DNA from: Actinobacteria bacterium 13_2_20CM_68_14
GTDB taxonomy: Bacteria > Actinomycetota > Thermoleophilia > Gaiellales > Gaiellaceae
Length of the DNA: 11,843 nucleotides
Direction of reading: 5' to 3'
Assembly: GCA_001914705.1 (NCBI GenBank)
Contig: MNDB01000009.1
Span: forward strand, 1-11,843
Both the position numbers and the translations under genes were made by a program. The number at the start of each line of letters is the position of its first letter. Within the stretch, counting starts at the first letter, position 1. Below, piece after piece: positions 1-6,871 of this stretch. A model generated the notes under the pieces. It saw only the letters and a program-made list of their open reading frames with translations, was not told the DNA's origin and searched no databases.

Positions 1-170
1 ACGAACGGAAGGCTGGCGAGAAAGACCCGCTTGGTCGTCCCGGGCTCGCCGAGTCGCCCGGCCTCGACCGCGGAAACCGCGGAAAGGTAGCCCGGCACCA
101 GCGGGAGCACGCACGGAGCGATGAACGAGACGAGCCCCGCGAGGAACGCGACCGGAACCTGGCCGGCCAT
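1..170 (-). CDS. ccdA: CcdA/DsbD-family thiol-disulfide membrane transporter (N-terminal fragment)
   Basis: CcdA passes electrons from cytoplasmic thioredoxin across the membrane to extracytoplasmic thioredoxin-like proteins that keep apocytochrome c cysteines reduced. Only the first 56 residues are present; the gene runs off the left edge. Visible is the first membrane segment with the family signature VSFIAPCVLPLVPGYLS, whose Cys lies in the conserved PC motif, followed by a loop (SAVEAGRLGEPGTTKR) and the start of the second segment. The ATG at 170-168 overlaps the CcmH stop in TAATG, so the two are probably translationally coupled. Together with the CcmG-like and CcmH genes this makes a cytochrome c maturation operon. 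The family call is secure; the role in cytochrome c maturation rather than general disulfide reduction comes from the neighbours. Confidence 0.93.
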   Translation of the reverse strand, partial: MAGQVPVAFLAGLVSFIAPCVLPLVPGYLSAVSAVEAGRLGEPGTTKRVFLASLPF

Positions 171-637
171 TACTCGAAGCGGGCGAGCTCTTCGTCCACG
201 CGCCGGTCGAGCTCTGGGTCGATCGGCCCCTGGCCGTTCGACGACTGCACAGCCAGGGACTCGGGGTCCGGGCGCCCGCGTGTCCAACCCCACGCAGCGA
301 CGCCGAGGATCAGGGCCGCCGCGCCGATCCCGGCCAGCGGTAGCACCCACGCGAGCAGATTGAAGCCGTGCTTCGGCGGCGCCGCGAGGATCGACTCCCC
401 GTACTGCTGGACGAGAAAGTCCTTGATCTGGCTCTTCGTCCACCCGGCACGGATCCTGCCCTGGATCACGCGCTCGATCGCCTTGGCGGCATCCGAGTTC
501 GACTGCGCGAGCGTCGTGTTGCAGACGGGGCACATGACCTCGTTCTCGAGCTCGTTCAGCGTCGGATGCTGCTCGCTCGCGAACGCGGCCGGCGCGAGCA
601 GCAAAGCGGCCGCGACGAGCACGACGAGCCGCATCAT
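170..637 (-). CDS. ccmH: CcmH-like cytochrome c biogenesis protein
   Basis: This is a membrane-anchored thiol oxidoreductase that handles apocytochrome c before haem attachment. The 155-residue product has an N-terminal signal or anchor segment (about residues 3-20), then a CcmH domain with CPVC (C36, C39) in EVMCPVCNTTLAQSNSDAA. A conserved helical stretch follows (IRAGWTKSQIKDFLVQQYGE), then LAAPPKHGFNLLAWVLP leading into a second membrane segment (about 93-117) and an acidic tail. The residue before the first Cys is Met, not the Arg of the proteobacterial LRC motif; to my knowledge this is usual for Gram-positive-type CcmH. The first ATG (637) overlaps the CcmG stop as ATGA; a second in-frame ATG follows at once at 634. 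The stop overlaps the ccdA start. Confidence 0.93.
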   Translation of the reverse strand: MMRLVVLVAAALLLAPAAFASEQHPTLNELENEVMCPVCNTTLAQSNSDAAKAIERVIQGRIRAGWTKSQIKDFLVQQYGESILAAPPKHGFNLLAWVLPLAGIGAAALILGVAAWGWTRGRPDPESLAVQSSNGQGPIDPELDRRVDEELARFE

Positions 638-1176
638 GCCTTGTTGGCCGCGAGCTGTTTCAGGAACCGTGGCAGATCTTCCTCGGCCTGCATCTGCCCG
701 ATCACCTTGCCGTTGCGGTCAATGAAGAAGATCCGCGGGATCGGTAGCCCGCCCCAGGTGTTCAACACCTTCCGGCCCTGCTCGCGGACGATCGTGTACG
801 TGAGGCCGTACTTGCGCACGTACTGCTTCGCCTCGGAGCTGAAGTCGTCCGTGTTGACTCCGACGAAGGCGATCTCGTTCCCGTACTGACGCGAATATTT
901 CTCGAGCCGCTTCGACTCGTAGGGGCACGCGTAACACCAGGAGGCGAAGAAATCCACCACGCGCGGCTTCTTGATCGCGGCGAGCTCGACCGTTCCATCA
1001 CCGTCGAGGCGCGGCAGGTTGAAGTTGGGCGCGGCCGGCCGCTTGCCTTGAGAGAGCTGAGCGGCAACGCCTCCACCCGGATCGTGCGTCAGCTTCCAGA
1101 CCAGCAGTGCAAGCAGGCTCGCGACGCCCGCGAGCGCCAGCGCCTGCAGGGCAAGACGGATCGGTCTCGTCCTCAT
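634..1176 (-). CDS. CcmG/TlpA/ResA-like membrane-anchored thioredoxin
   Basis: A thioredoxin-fold protein outside the membrane, expected to take electrons from CcdA and reduce CcmH or apocytochrome c cysteines. The 180-residue product has a basic N-terminus and one membrane anchor (about 8-28), then an AhpC/TSA-type domain with NFNLPRLDG, the active site FFASWCYACPYES (C81, C84), VGVNTDDF, a cis-proline loop at GGLPIPRIFFIDRNG, and a C-terminal helix. The CYAC active site differs from the usual CxPC. ATG at 1176 is preferred because a GAG lies 8-10 bases upstream; an in-frame TTG at 1182 would add two residues but has its GAG too close. The gene ends in an ATGA overlap with ccmH. A strong hairpin (1219-1254) separates it from the upstream operon, so it probably has its own promoter in 1183-1218, though none stands out. 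Confidence 0.88.
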   Translation of the reverse strand: MRTRPIRLALQALALAGVASLLALLVWKLTHDPGGGVAAQLSQGKRPAAPNFNLPRLDGDGTVELAAIKKPRVVDFFASWCYACPYESKRLEKYSRQYGNEIAFVGVNTDDFSSEAKQYVRKYGLTYTIVREQGRKVLNTWGGLPIPRIFFIDRNGKVIGQMQAEEDLPRFLKQLAANKA

Positions 1177-1218
1177 GCTCAAGCTCTACCCAACGGGCGG
1201 GTTTCCCAGAGCCGGGTT

Positions 1219-1254
1219 TGGACGGCCGCAGCGGCAAAGCCACTACGGCCTCCA
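1219..1254 (-). terminator. Strong hairpin between the transpeptidase and ccmG genes (probable terminator)
   Basis: Read on the minus strand, GGCCGTAGTGGC pairs with GCCGCTGCGGCC around a TTT loop (12 bp, two G-U pairs). Four more pairs (TGGA/TCCA) extend it past one bulged base. It starts 28 bases after the transpeptidase stop codon. There is no U-tract afterwards, so it is either a U-less terminator, of the kind often proposed in actinobacteria, or a processing/stability structure. The wobble pairs form only in minus-strand RNA, which agrees with the direction of transcription. The rest of 1177-1282 holds nothing else I recognise, apart from a repeated CGGGTTT at 1205 and 1214 approximately. 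Confidence 0.55.
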
Positions 1255-1282
1255 GGTCGGCATCGCAAGCGACGCCTTGGAG

Positions 1283-2296
1283 TCATGCCGAGACGATGAA
1301 GACGGTGGTCCCGATGCGGACTTGCCGGAACAACCATTCGGCCTCGTGGATCCGCATCCGGATGCAACCGTGGGAGGCCGAGTAGCCGATCGACGCCGCG
1401 TCGGGCGTTCCGTGGATCCCGACACCGGGCGCGCTCAGGCCCATCCAGCGCGTCCCGAGCGGGTTGCCAGGGCCGGGCGGAACGGGCTTCAGTCCCGCAG
1501 CCCACGGAGAGCTGGGCGGGTACCACCAGGGGTTCCTCCACTTGACGACGATCCGGAAGCGGCCGAGCGGTGTCGGGTAGATCGCCTGTCCGGTCGCAAC
1601 CGGGAAGACTCGCCAGGGCCGCATCCCGCGATAGAGATGGAGCCCGTTGGAGCCGCGGCGGATCACGATCACCGGCCCGAAGTTCGTCCGGGTGGTCGCC
1701 GGCGGGGTGACCTTCTGCCGCAGCTCGAGGGGGCCATGCTTGTTCGCGACCAACGCCCCGACGATCGCCGCCTCTGCACGAGCGCGGTAGAGCGTGAGAC
1801 CGATGACCGGCTTCGCAATCCAGGGCCGGAGGTTTCGGAGGAAGAGCTGCGCGTCGACCGGTTGCACGTCGAACCGCTTCGCGACAACGCCCACATACGA
1901 ACGCACTCGAGCTCGGTTGACCGAGACCTCGAGCCTGATCTGCGTTCCAGGTACGGCGCTTCCGGCCCGGGCGACCGCTTCGCCGATTCGGGCTACCCCG
2001 CCGAGTTGCCCGGGCTGGGGCGCGAGCCGATGGCTCCGAACGACGATCGTGAGCGGCTGCGAGAACGATTGGTCGACGGCTTCGTAGGCATCAGCCGAGG
2101 TCAGCCCTCCGACGGGCACGCCCCCGATCGAGACCCCGGCAGCGATCATGGGCTCCGGCGTCGTCGTTCCGACCGTAGTAGTTGCCGTCGTCGCCAGAGC
2201 CGATAGCGGCCCCGCACCCGAGGCGGCCGCGGCGGCGAGCAAGCCGGCGGAGGCAAGCACAAGCGCGAAAACTCCTGCAAGCGCTCCCCGTCTCAC
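1283..2296 (-). CDS. L,D-transpeptidase (YkuD domain) with N-terminal VanW-type peptidoglycan-binding domain
   Basis: An exported enzyme that forms 3-3 cross-links in peptidoglycan or attaches molecules to it through a catalytic cysteine. The 337-residue product has a signal peptide or anchor (about 5-28), a Thr/Ala-rich linker, then a PG_binding_4-like domain beginning GVSIGGVPVGGLTSADAYEA (about 54-190). The YkuD domain spans about 207-336, with VATGQAIYPTPLGRFRI and the catalytic region IHGT (H295) and SASHGCIRM (S308, H309, G310, C311, R313). All catalytic residues are present. The start is GTG at 2296, four bases after the phosphodiesterase stop; the nearby ATG at 2304 is out of frame and soon closes. 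There is no clear Shine-Dalgarno, so coupling to the upstream gene is likely. It is the last gene of the phosphatase-phosphodiesterase-transpeptidase chain. Confidence 0.93.
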   Translation of the reverse strand: MRRGALAGVFALVLASAGLLAAAAASGAGPLSALATTATTTVGTTTPEPMIAAGVSIGGVPVGGLTSADAYEAVDQSFSQPLTIVVRSHRLAPQPGQLGGVARIGEAVARAGSAVPGTQIRLEVSVNRARVRSYVGVVAKRFDVQPVDAQLFLRNLRPWIAKPVIGLTLYRARAEAAIVGALVANKHGPLELRQKVTPPATTRTNFGPVIVIRRGSNGLHLYRGMRPWRVFPVATGQAIYPTPLGRFRIVVKWRNPWWYPPSSPWAAGLKPVPPGPGNPLGTRWMGLSAPGVGIHGTPDAASIGYSASHGCIRMRIHEAEWLFRQVRIGTTVFIVSA

Positions 2297-2300
2297 GCGG

Positions 2301-3068
2301 TCATTGTAGGAACAGCCGCGGGTCGTCGCTGATCACCCCGTCGACGTCGAGATCGACGACCCGTCGCAGCAGTTCCGGCTCGTTCACGGTCCAGGCCCAA
2401 ACCGCCGCGCCGCTTGTATGGCAGCGATCGACGGCTGCTCGAGAGAGGACGGCGTAGTGGAGCATCGCGACCGTTGCACCCGTCGACCTGAGCCAGCGGG
2501 GAAGTCGACGCGGCAGCACCCTGGCGAGCACCGCGACGGCTGGAGGCACGAGCGGCGTGAGCAGCCGCCGGCGCGCAAGCCCGCGTCGATCCTCGGGGTA
2601 GGTGATGCCGACAGCCAGCCGCGGCTCCTCCGCCCGGAGGTCGCGGAGCGCGGCCGGCCAGAACGAGCTCGCGACCGTGCGCTCGACGAGGCCGTGGCGG
2701 CGGAGCGCCGAGGCGATCTCGCGCCCGTGCCGAGGGCTCTTGACGTCGGCGTGCAGTCCGACTTCGACAGCCGCGAAAAACTCGAGCGTTTGCTCCAGGG
2801 TCGGCAGCTCCGGCGCGAGCTCCCGGAGCTCGGCCAGCCGCAGCGGCCGGACCCGGCCGGCGGCGACACCGTGGCTCACCTCGAGGAGATTGTCAGAGTG
2901 GGCGAGGACGAGCGTACCGTCGTCGAGGTCGAGAACGTCGAACTCGACGAAGTCCACGCCGACCTCGATCGCGCGCCCGAACGCCGCAAGGGTGTTCTCG
3001 GGCCCCAGCGCCGCGGCGCCTCGATGGGCGATTCGCAGCGCGCGAGCACCGCGTCGAAGCTGCGTCAA
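2301..3068 (-). CDS. Glycerophosphodiester phosphodiesterase family protein
   Basis: This enzyme hydrolyses glycerophosphodiesters, or related lipid head-group or teichoic-type diesters, to glycerol 3-phosphate and an alcohol. The 255-residue TIM-barrel shows AHRG (H15, R16), GPENTLAAF (E24, N25), VEFDV (E42, D44 as metal ligands), LAHSDNL (H57 as second catalytic His), HADVK (D108, K110) and VWAWTVNEPE near the C-terminus, ending DGVISDDPRLFLQ. The third acidic ligand is Asp where many relatives have Glu. There is no signal peptide, so it should be cytoplasmic. The start is TTG at 3068, overlapping the phosphatase stop as TTGA, with AGGA just upstream. This overlap and the short gap to the transpeptidase place it in the middle of a three-gene operon. 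The substrate cannot be read from sequence. Confidence 0.92.
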   Translation of the reverse strand: MTQLRRGARALRIAHRGAAALGPENTLAAFGRAIEVGVDFVEFDVLDLDDGTLVLAHSDNLLEVSHGVAAGRVRPLRLAELRELAPELPTLEQTLEFFAAVEVGLHADVKSPRHGREIASALRRHGLVERTVASSFWPAALRDLRAEEPRLAVGITYPEDRRGLARRRLLTPLVPPAVAVLARVLPRRLPRWLRSTGATVAMLHYAVLSRAAVDRCHTSGAAVWAWTVNEPELLRRVVDLDVDGVISDDPRLFLQ

Positions 3069-5737
3069 GTCCTGCGAATGACGACGACCGCGCAGTCGTC
3101 AGTGAGGTCGCCGCCGGTGAAGGCGCGGCAATCGTCGACGACGGCGCGGGCAAGCTCCGCAGCAGGCAGGCTTGCATGCGCCGCGAGCAGAGCGTCGAGC
3201 CGCTCGTCGCCGTAGGGCTCGCCGCCGCGACGAGCTTCGATGACGCCGTCGGTGTAGAGCACAAGCGCTCCGCCCGCCGGAAGCTGCTCGCGCAGTTCGT
3301 CGTAGCTCTGACCGGGGTCGATTCCGAGCGCGAGTCCGCTCGCCGCGAGAGCGGCCACGTCGCCGTCCCGCGTGACAAGCCGCGGCCACGGGTGGCCGGC
3401 GCAACCGCAGGCGACGGCGCCGGTCGCAGGATCGACCGTCAGGTAGAGCATCGTGATGAACTTGCTCGGCGCGATCTCGCCCACGACCACCTGATTCGCA
3501 GCGGCGAGAAAGTCGCCCGGCTCGGGATGCTCGCGTGCCAGCGAGCGAAAGACGAATTTCGCCATCGCCATGTCCGCGGCGGCGTCGATGCCGTGACCCG
3601 TGACGTCCCCGAGCGCGACCGCGAGACGGCCATCGTCGAGCCGGAGGAAGTCGTAGACGTCGCCGCCAACGTCAAGACGGGCCGACGATTCGTAGACGTC
3701 CCCGAGGTCGATCCCCTCGATCCTCGGATAGACCCGCGGGAGCAGCGATCGCTGCATCGTGTCGGCGAAGCGCTGCTGCTGCTGGTAGAGCCGGGCGTTC
3801 TCGAGCGCCAGCGCGGCCTGGCCGGCGACCGAGAGCGCAAGCTCGAGGTCGCCTTCGCCGAGCGGCCGCCCTGGATCGAGCGACACCAGGGTGACGGTGC
3901 CGAGCACCTCCGTCGGCGTCGAGACCGGAACGATTGCAGTCGTCGAGCCGCGCTCGAGAAACGGGACGAGCAGACCGTATGCGCCCCCCAGCTCGGCGGC
4001 GATGCCGGGATCGAGCAGCAGCGGCCGCCCGCCGGCGAGGAGGCTGCGCAGGCGCGGCGACAACGGCTGTGGCCGTTGCAGGATCGTCTTGACCGCCTCG
4101 GCCATTCGCTCGTCGCGAACGTGCAAGGCCTGAGTGATGAGGGCCTCGCCGCGCTCATCGGGCATCCGGATTCCGACAGCGTCGAGCCCAAGCAACTCGG
4201 TGAACGTTCGCACGAGCGCCTCGAGCGTCGCCTCGAGCGAGAGGCTCTGGGCGAACGTCCGCGAGATCTCGTAGAGGGAACGCAGCGTTCGGGAGGTTTG
4301 CTGCTCCGCTTCGAGCGCTTCACGCCGTTCGGCATCTCGCCGCTTCAGCTGCTCGTGGAGTCGCGCGTTCTGGACTGCGACCGCGAGCTGCGCGGCGAGC
4401 GCGGTCACCAGAGCGAGCTCGTCCGGCGTCAGCGTTCGTCCGCTGGGCGGATAGACGGCGAGCAGTCCGATCAGGTCCTCGCGAACGCGGAGCGGCAGGC
4501 CGACTGCGGCTTCGATGCCCGTTTCGGCAAGCTGCTCGCGCACCGAGGCGAGCCGGAGATCGGACCTCGCGTCGTCGATCAGCATCGCCTCGCGCCCGCG
4601 CAGCGGGCCTCGGGCTAGCTCGATCATCCGCTCGGCCACACGGGTGTGCGGCCCGGCCAGGCCGCGGCCGGCGGCCTCGAACAGCCGATCCTCATCGGGC
4701 TCCAGCAAATAGACGGCCAGCCGGTCGGCGCCGACCAGCTCGGCGATCCGGTCGATCGCCGTCTCCAGCGTGTGCGCCAGCGAGAGTTGCGCGATCGCCT
4801 GGCCGACAACGGCGACCAGTGCCCGGCTGCGGTCGAGCTCGACCGCCTGCCGGTGCGCGCGCTCGCTCGAGCGGAGGGCATGAGCCGCCCGCGCCGCGAA
4901 CGTCGTCAGCGCGTCGAGCAGGTCGTCGGAGGGGACGAGCGGCTGTTCGAACCGGAGCTGAAGGGCGCCCAACGGGGGCTGGCCGAGCAACAGAACCCAG
5001 GAACTCGAGGTGACGGCAAAGGGCGCCCGCGCGGCGAGCGCGTCCACAACCTCGCGTTCGTCCTGGCCGTCCGTGCCGAACGTACCGCCGACATACGGCT
5101 CCAGGTCGTCGCCGAGCCGCCAGACGACTGCGCCCTCGGCACCGCTTCCCTGGGCCGCCAGCCGCGCGATCTCGTCTGCGGTGCGCTGCACGTCGAGGCC
5201 GGTGGCGAGCGCGTCTCCGCCGAGGCGCAGGAGGTCGCGGGCCGGAAGCGGCGAAACGCCCTTGCCGTTCCCACCCAGACCCCCCAGCGCGATCGCGGCG
5301 TGCTCGGCCGCCAGCCGCCCGAGAGTTTCTTCTTCGGTCGTGAAGGACTGCGCATGCCGGAAGAGCTCCAACCGGCCGAGCTCGCGGCCCCCGAGTGCGA
5401 TTGGCAGCGCGAGCGCGACGTCGAATCCAAGCCGGTGCCCAGTGGAGCGCACGGCGTCGCCGTCCGCGAACGGCGCAGCCCGCGAGCCCTGCAACTCGGC
5501 GGCGACGGAGGTCGACGACGCCGAGACCGCGCGAGCCTCGAGCCAACGGCCGTCCTCGGCGAGCACGCGCACGACAACGACCTCGGCGGCGGCGGCAGCG
5601 GCAGTCGCTCCCGCAATCGCGTCCAACGCGTCGTCGCGAGAACCACCCTCGGCCAGACGCCTGATAGCGCCCGTCAGCGCTTCGAGCGCCTTGGCGCCCT
5701 CGGCTGCTCCCTTCGTTCGGCCCCGGTCGATGCTCAT
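3065..5737 (-). CDS. Multi-GAF sensor SpoIIE-type PP2C serine/threonine phosphatase
   Basis: A large (890-residue) soluble signalling phosphatase of the RsbU/SpoIIE class, which usually dephosphorylates an anti-sigma-factor antagonist and so controls an alternative sigma factor. Four GAF-like modules can be seen: about 17-150, 175-290, 312-460 and 495-650. Each ends in a helix of the type LAAQLAVAVQNARL, with coiled-coil linkers at about 455-490 and 648-665. The phosphatase domain (665-890) follows the linker RFADTMQRSLLP and has GGDVYDF (D693), GDVTGHG (D711, H715), YTDGVIEAR (D830) and LTDDCAVVVIRR (D880, D881), so all metal ligands are present. No transmembrane segment, HAMP, PAS or kinase domain is seen. 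GAF1 and GAF2 are the most divergent. The start is ATG at 5737 with GGGGG 4-8 bases upstream. No anti-sigma or antagonist gene lies in the window, so the partner is unknown. Confidence 0.93.
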   Translation of the reverse strand: MSIDRGRTKGAAEGAKALEALTGAIRRLAEGGSRDDALDAIAGATAAAAAAEVVVVRVLAEDGRWLEARAVSASSTSVAAELQGSRAAPFADGDAVRSTGHRLGFDVALALPIALGGRELGRLELFRHAQSFTTEEETLGRLAAEHAAIALGGLGGNGKGVSPLPARDLLRLGGDALATGLDVQRTADEIARLAAQGSGAEGAVVWRLGDDLEPYVGGTFGTDGQDEREVVDALAARAPFAVTSSSWVLLLGQPPLGALQLRFEQPLVPSDDLLDALTTFAARAAHALRSSERAHRQAVELDRSRALVAVVGQAIAQLSLAHTLETAIDRIAELVGADRLAVYLLEPDEDRLFEAAGRGLAGPHTRVAERMIELARGPLRGREAMLIDDARSDLRLASVREQLAETGIEAAVGLPLRVREDLIGLLAVYPPSGRTLTPDELALVTALAAQLAVAVQNARLHEQLKRRDAERREALEAEQQTSRTLRSLYEISRTFAQSLSLEATLEALVRTFTELLGLDAVGIRMPDERGEALITQALHVRDERMAEAVKTILQRPQPLSPRLRSLLAGGRPLLLDPGIAAELGGAYGLLVPFLERGSTTAIVPVSTPTEVLGTVTLVSLDPGRPLGEGDLELALSVAGQAALALENARLYQQQQRFADTMQRSLLPRVYPRIEGIDLGDVYESSARLDVGGDVYDFLRLDDGRLAVALGDVTGHGIDAAADMAMAKFVFRSLAREHPEPGDFLAAANQVVVGEIAPSKFITMLYLTVDPATGAVACGCAGHPWPRLVTRDGDVAALAASGLALGIDPGQSYDELREQLPAGGALVLYTDGVIEARRGGEPYGDERLDALLAAHASLPAAELARAVVDDCRAFTGGDLTDDCAVVVIRRT

Positions 5738-5783
5738 CGGCCCCCAGTCGGGAGTATGGCGGCATGTAAGCAGGCCGGCCTTC

Positions 5784-5862
5784 TAGTGGCCTGATCGGTA
5801 GCGTTGCCCGCTTCCTGGGTCGCGACCCAGGGAGCTTGGCCATGTTGCCGATCAGGCCACTA
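5784..5862 (+). repeat. Foldback element, short copy (79-nt palindrome)
   Basis: A perfect 15-bp inverted repeat bounds it (tagtggcctgatcgg at 5784-5798; its complement at 5848-5862). A perfect 18-bp palindrome sits in the middle (cctgggtcgcgacccagg, 5814-5831), and the stretches between also pair imperfectly, so the whole unit folds into one hairpin of about 37 pairs with a CGCG loop. The arms match those of the longer element at 10881-11047 in the same orientation (37 of 42 bases in the left arm, all five differences transitions). It fills the divergent space between the phosphatase and the small membrane protein. It could be a mobile palindromic repeat, a structured RNA or a bidirectional terminator; the cross-copy match favours a dispersed repeat. 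Confidence 0.85.
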
Positions 5863-5873
5863 AACTTGCGCGG
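5861..5873 (+). promoter_or_regulatory. Possible -10 box for a leaderless transcript
   Basis: TAAACT at 5861-5866 fits TANNNT, and the ATG of the next gene begins seven bases after it, the spacing expected if transcription starts at or next to the start codon. No Shine-Dalgarno is present before that ATG, which agrees with a leaderless mRNA. TTGGCC at 5836-5841 could be a weak -35 but at a long 19-base spacing. The first two bases of the box are the last two of the palindrome. This is suggestive only. Confidence 0.25.
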
Positions 5874-6107
5874 ATGGCGGAGCCCGCAAGGAAGACGCCC
5901 CCGCCGGATGTGCCCGTCTACGACCCGGGGGTTGTCCGTCGCGAATACCGGCGCCAGCGGGCGAGGCGGGAGGCCCGGCTGCAGCGCACGCGCGAGCGGC
6001 GCGCGGCGAACGTCCGCTTCTGGCTGATCGTGCTGGCTCTGCTCGCGCTCAGCGTCTATCTGAGCATCGCCATGTGGCATCAGGTGCAGAGGCTGTTTGG
6101 GCTCTAG
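5874..6107 (+). CDS. Small basic single-pass membrane protein, unknown function
   Basis: A 77-residue protein of unrecognised family. Residues 1-20 are Pro-rich (PARKTPPPDVPVYDPG). Residues 21-46 are an Arg-rich amphipathic stretch (REYRRQRARREARLQR and on), followed by one membrane helix at about 49-67 (FWLIVLALLALSVYLSIAM) and a short tail. The positive inside rule puts the N-terminus in the cytoplasm. The composition looks like a real protein, not a shadow frame. The ATG at 5874 lies 11 bases after the palindrome and has no Shine-Dalgarno. Its stop shares the CTAG at 6104-6107 with the convergent zinc-ribbon gene. Function cannot be inferred. Confidence 0.68.
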   Translation: MAEPARKTPPPDVPVYDPGVVRREYRRQRARREARLQRTRERRAANVRFWLIVLALLALSVYLSIAMWHQVQRLFGL

Positions 6108-6334
6108 TCGCGAGCGGGCGCGGAGGTCGCCAGCGCCCGGCCGAAGGGCCGCCACAGACCTGCTTGCCAAGACTCGCAGCCGCACATCGCACACGGCGGG
6201 AGCTCCCTGCAGACGGTGATCGCGTATCCGCAATCGGCGCAGCGGAACTCGCCTTTCACATGATCCCCGGCGGCGGAAAGCTGGATTTCGTCGCCGCCGG
6301 CGGCAGTGGTCGGATCTTCGCGAGACGCCCTCAT
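6104..6334 (-). CDS. Small zinc-ribbon protein
   Basis: A 76-residue protein with two CxxC knuckles, FRCADCGY (C32, C35) and PPCAMCGCESW (C48, C51), spaced as in rubredoxin-like or zinc-ribbon domains that bind one zinc. There are extra Cys at 42 and 53. The N-terminal 28 residues are polar and the tail is short. Partner and function are unknown. ATG at 6334 is chosen because GAGG lies five bases upstream on the minus strand; an in-frame ATG at 6358 would add eight residues and leave no space before the divergent gene. The 24-bp gap to the divergent start at 6359 means the promoters of the two genes must lie in each other's coding starts; the DNA there (6356-6390) is unusually A+T-rich. Confidence 0.72.
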   Translation of the reverse strand: MRASREDPTTAAGGDEIQLSAAGDHVKGEFRCADCGYAITVCRELPPCAMCGCESWQAGLWRPFGRALATSAPARD

Positions 6335-6358
6335 TCCAACCTCTTCGATCGGCAACAT

Positions 6359-6871
6359 ATGAATCAAACCACGAAAGATGCACATACTTCCACCGTGGCA
6401 ACCGAGGAACCCTCTCCCCAGCCCGTGAGCCGCAGGCCCGCCGACCGCATTCAGGCGATGCCGGGCGGCATGACCGCGGTCGGCGAGCGAGCTACCTGGA
6501 TCGCCGGTCTCGTGCTCAGTATCTCGGCCTTCACCGACTGGTACGCGGGCTCCGGCGCGGTCGGGCCTACGATCGGCGTGATCGGCTGGCATACCGGAAC
6601 GCTCGGCAAGCTCGTCTTCTTCATCGGGCTGGCGGTGATCGCGCTCGTCGCGCTCCGCGAGGCGGGGATCGAGCTGCCACCGACAGTCCCGGAAAGCCTG
6701 ATCGTGATCGCGCTGGGCTCGCTCTCGACGATCTTCGTCCTCATCCGCCTGATCTCGATCCCCGACGAGTTCCTGCCGGCAAGCGGACGCGGAATCGGAA
6801 TCTGGATCAGCCTGCTGGCGTCGCTCGCCGTAATCGGGGCAGGTTTACTGACAGCCAGCGAAGAGCTATAG
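6359..6871 (+). CDS. Four-TM integral membrane protein, unknown function
   Basis: A 170-residue protein with a polar cytoplasmic-type N-terminus (about 1-43, Thr/Pro/Ser-rich) and four membrane helices at about 44-61, 76-98, 108-130 and 144-165. A conserved-looking motif, SISAFTDWYAGSG, follows helix 1, and IGWHTGTLGKLVFFIGLAV opens helix 2. This resembles a family of small membrane proteins annotated as hypothetical in actinobacteria, but I cannot name it. The start at 6359 has a weak upstream signal; ATG at 6458 (MPGGMTAVG) is an alternative that would remove the low-complexity tail. The stop TAG overlaps the stop of the convergent PAP2 gene in CTATAG (6866-6871). Confidence 0.78.
   Translation: MNQTTKDAHTSTVATEEPSPQPVSRRPADRIQAMPGGMTAVGERATWIAGLVLSISAFTDWYAGSGAVGPTIGVIGWHTGTLGKLVFFIGLAVIALVALREAGIELPPTVPESLIVIALGSLSTIFVLIRLISIPDEFLPASGRGIGIWISLLASLAVIGAGLLTASEEL

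Noticed and set aside
1175..2206. Long + strand open frame opposite the transpeptidase
   Set aside because: It has antisense shadow composition (runs of Arg, Pro, Asp) and the transpeptidase on the other strand has all its catalytic motifs.
6347..6358. A 12-base match (gatcggcaacat) to one arm of the foldback element beside the zinc-ribbon/four-TM start sites
   Set aside because: Only one arm is matched, similarity stops on both sides and there is no palindrome; a 12-mer match to an element this size is not surprising in a GC-rich window.
4692..6401. A very long (569-codon) minus-strand open frame overlapping the phosphatase gene and beyond
   Set aside because: It is an Arg-rich shadow of the GC-rich phosphatase frame, crosses the palindrome and the + strand gene, and shows no domain.
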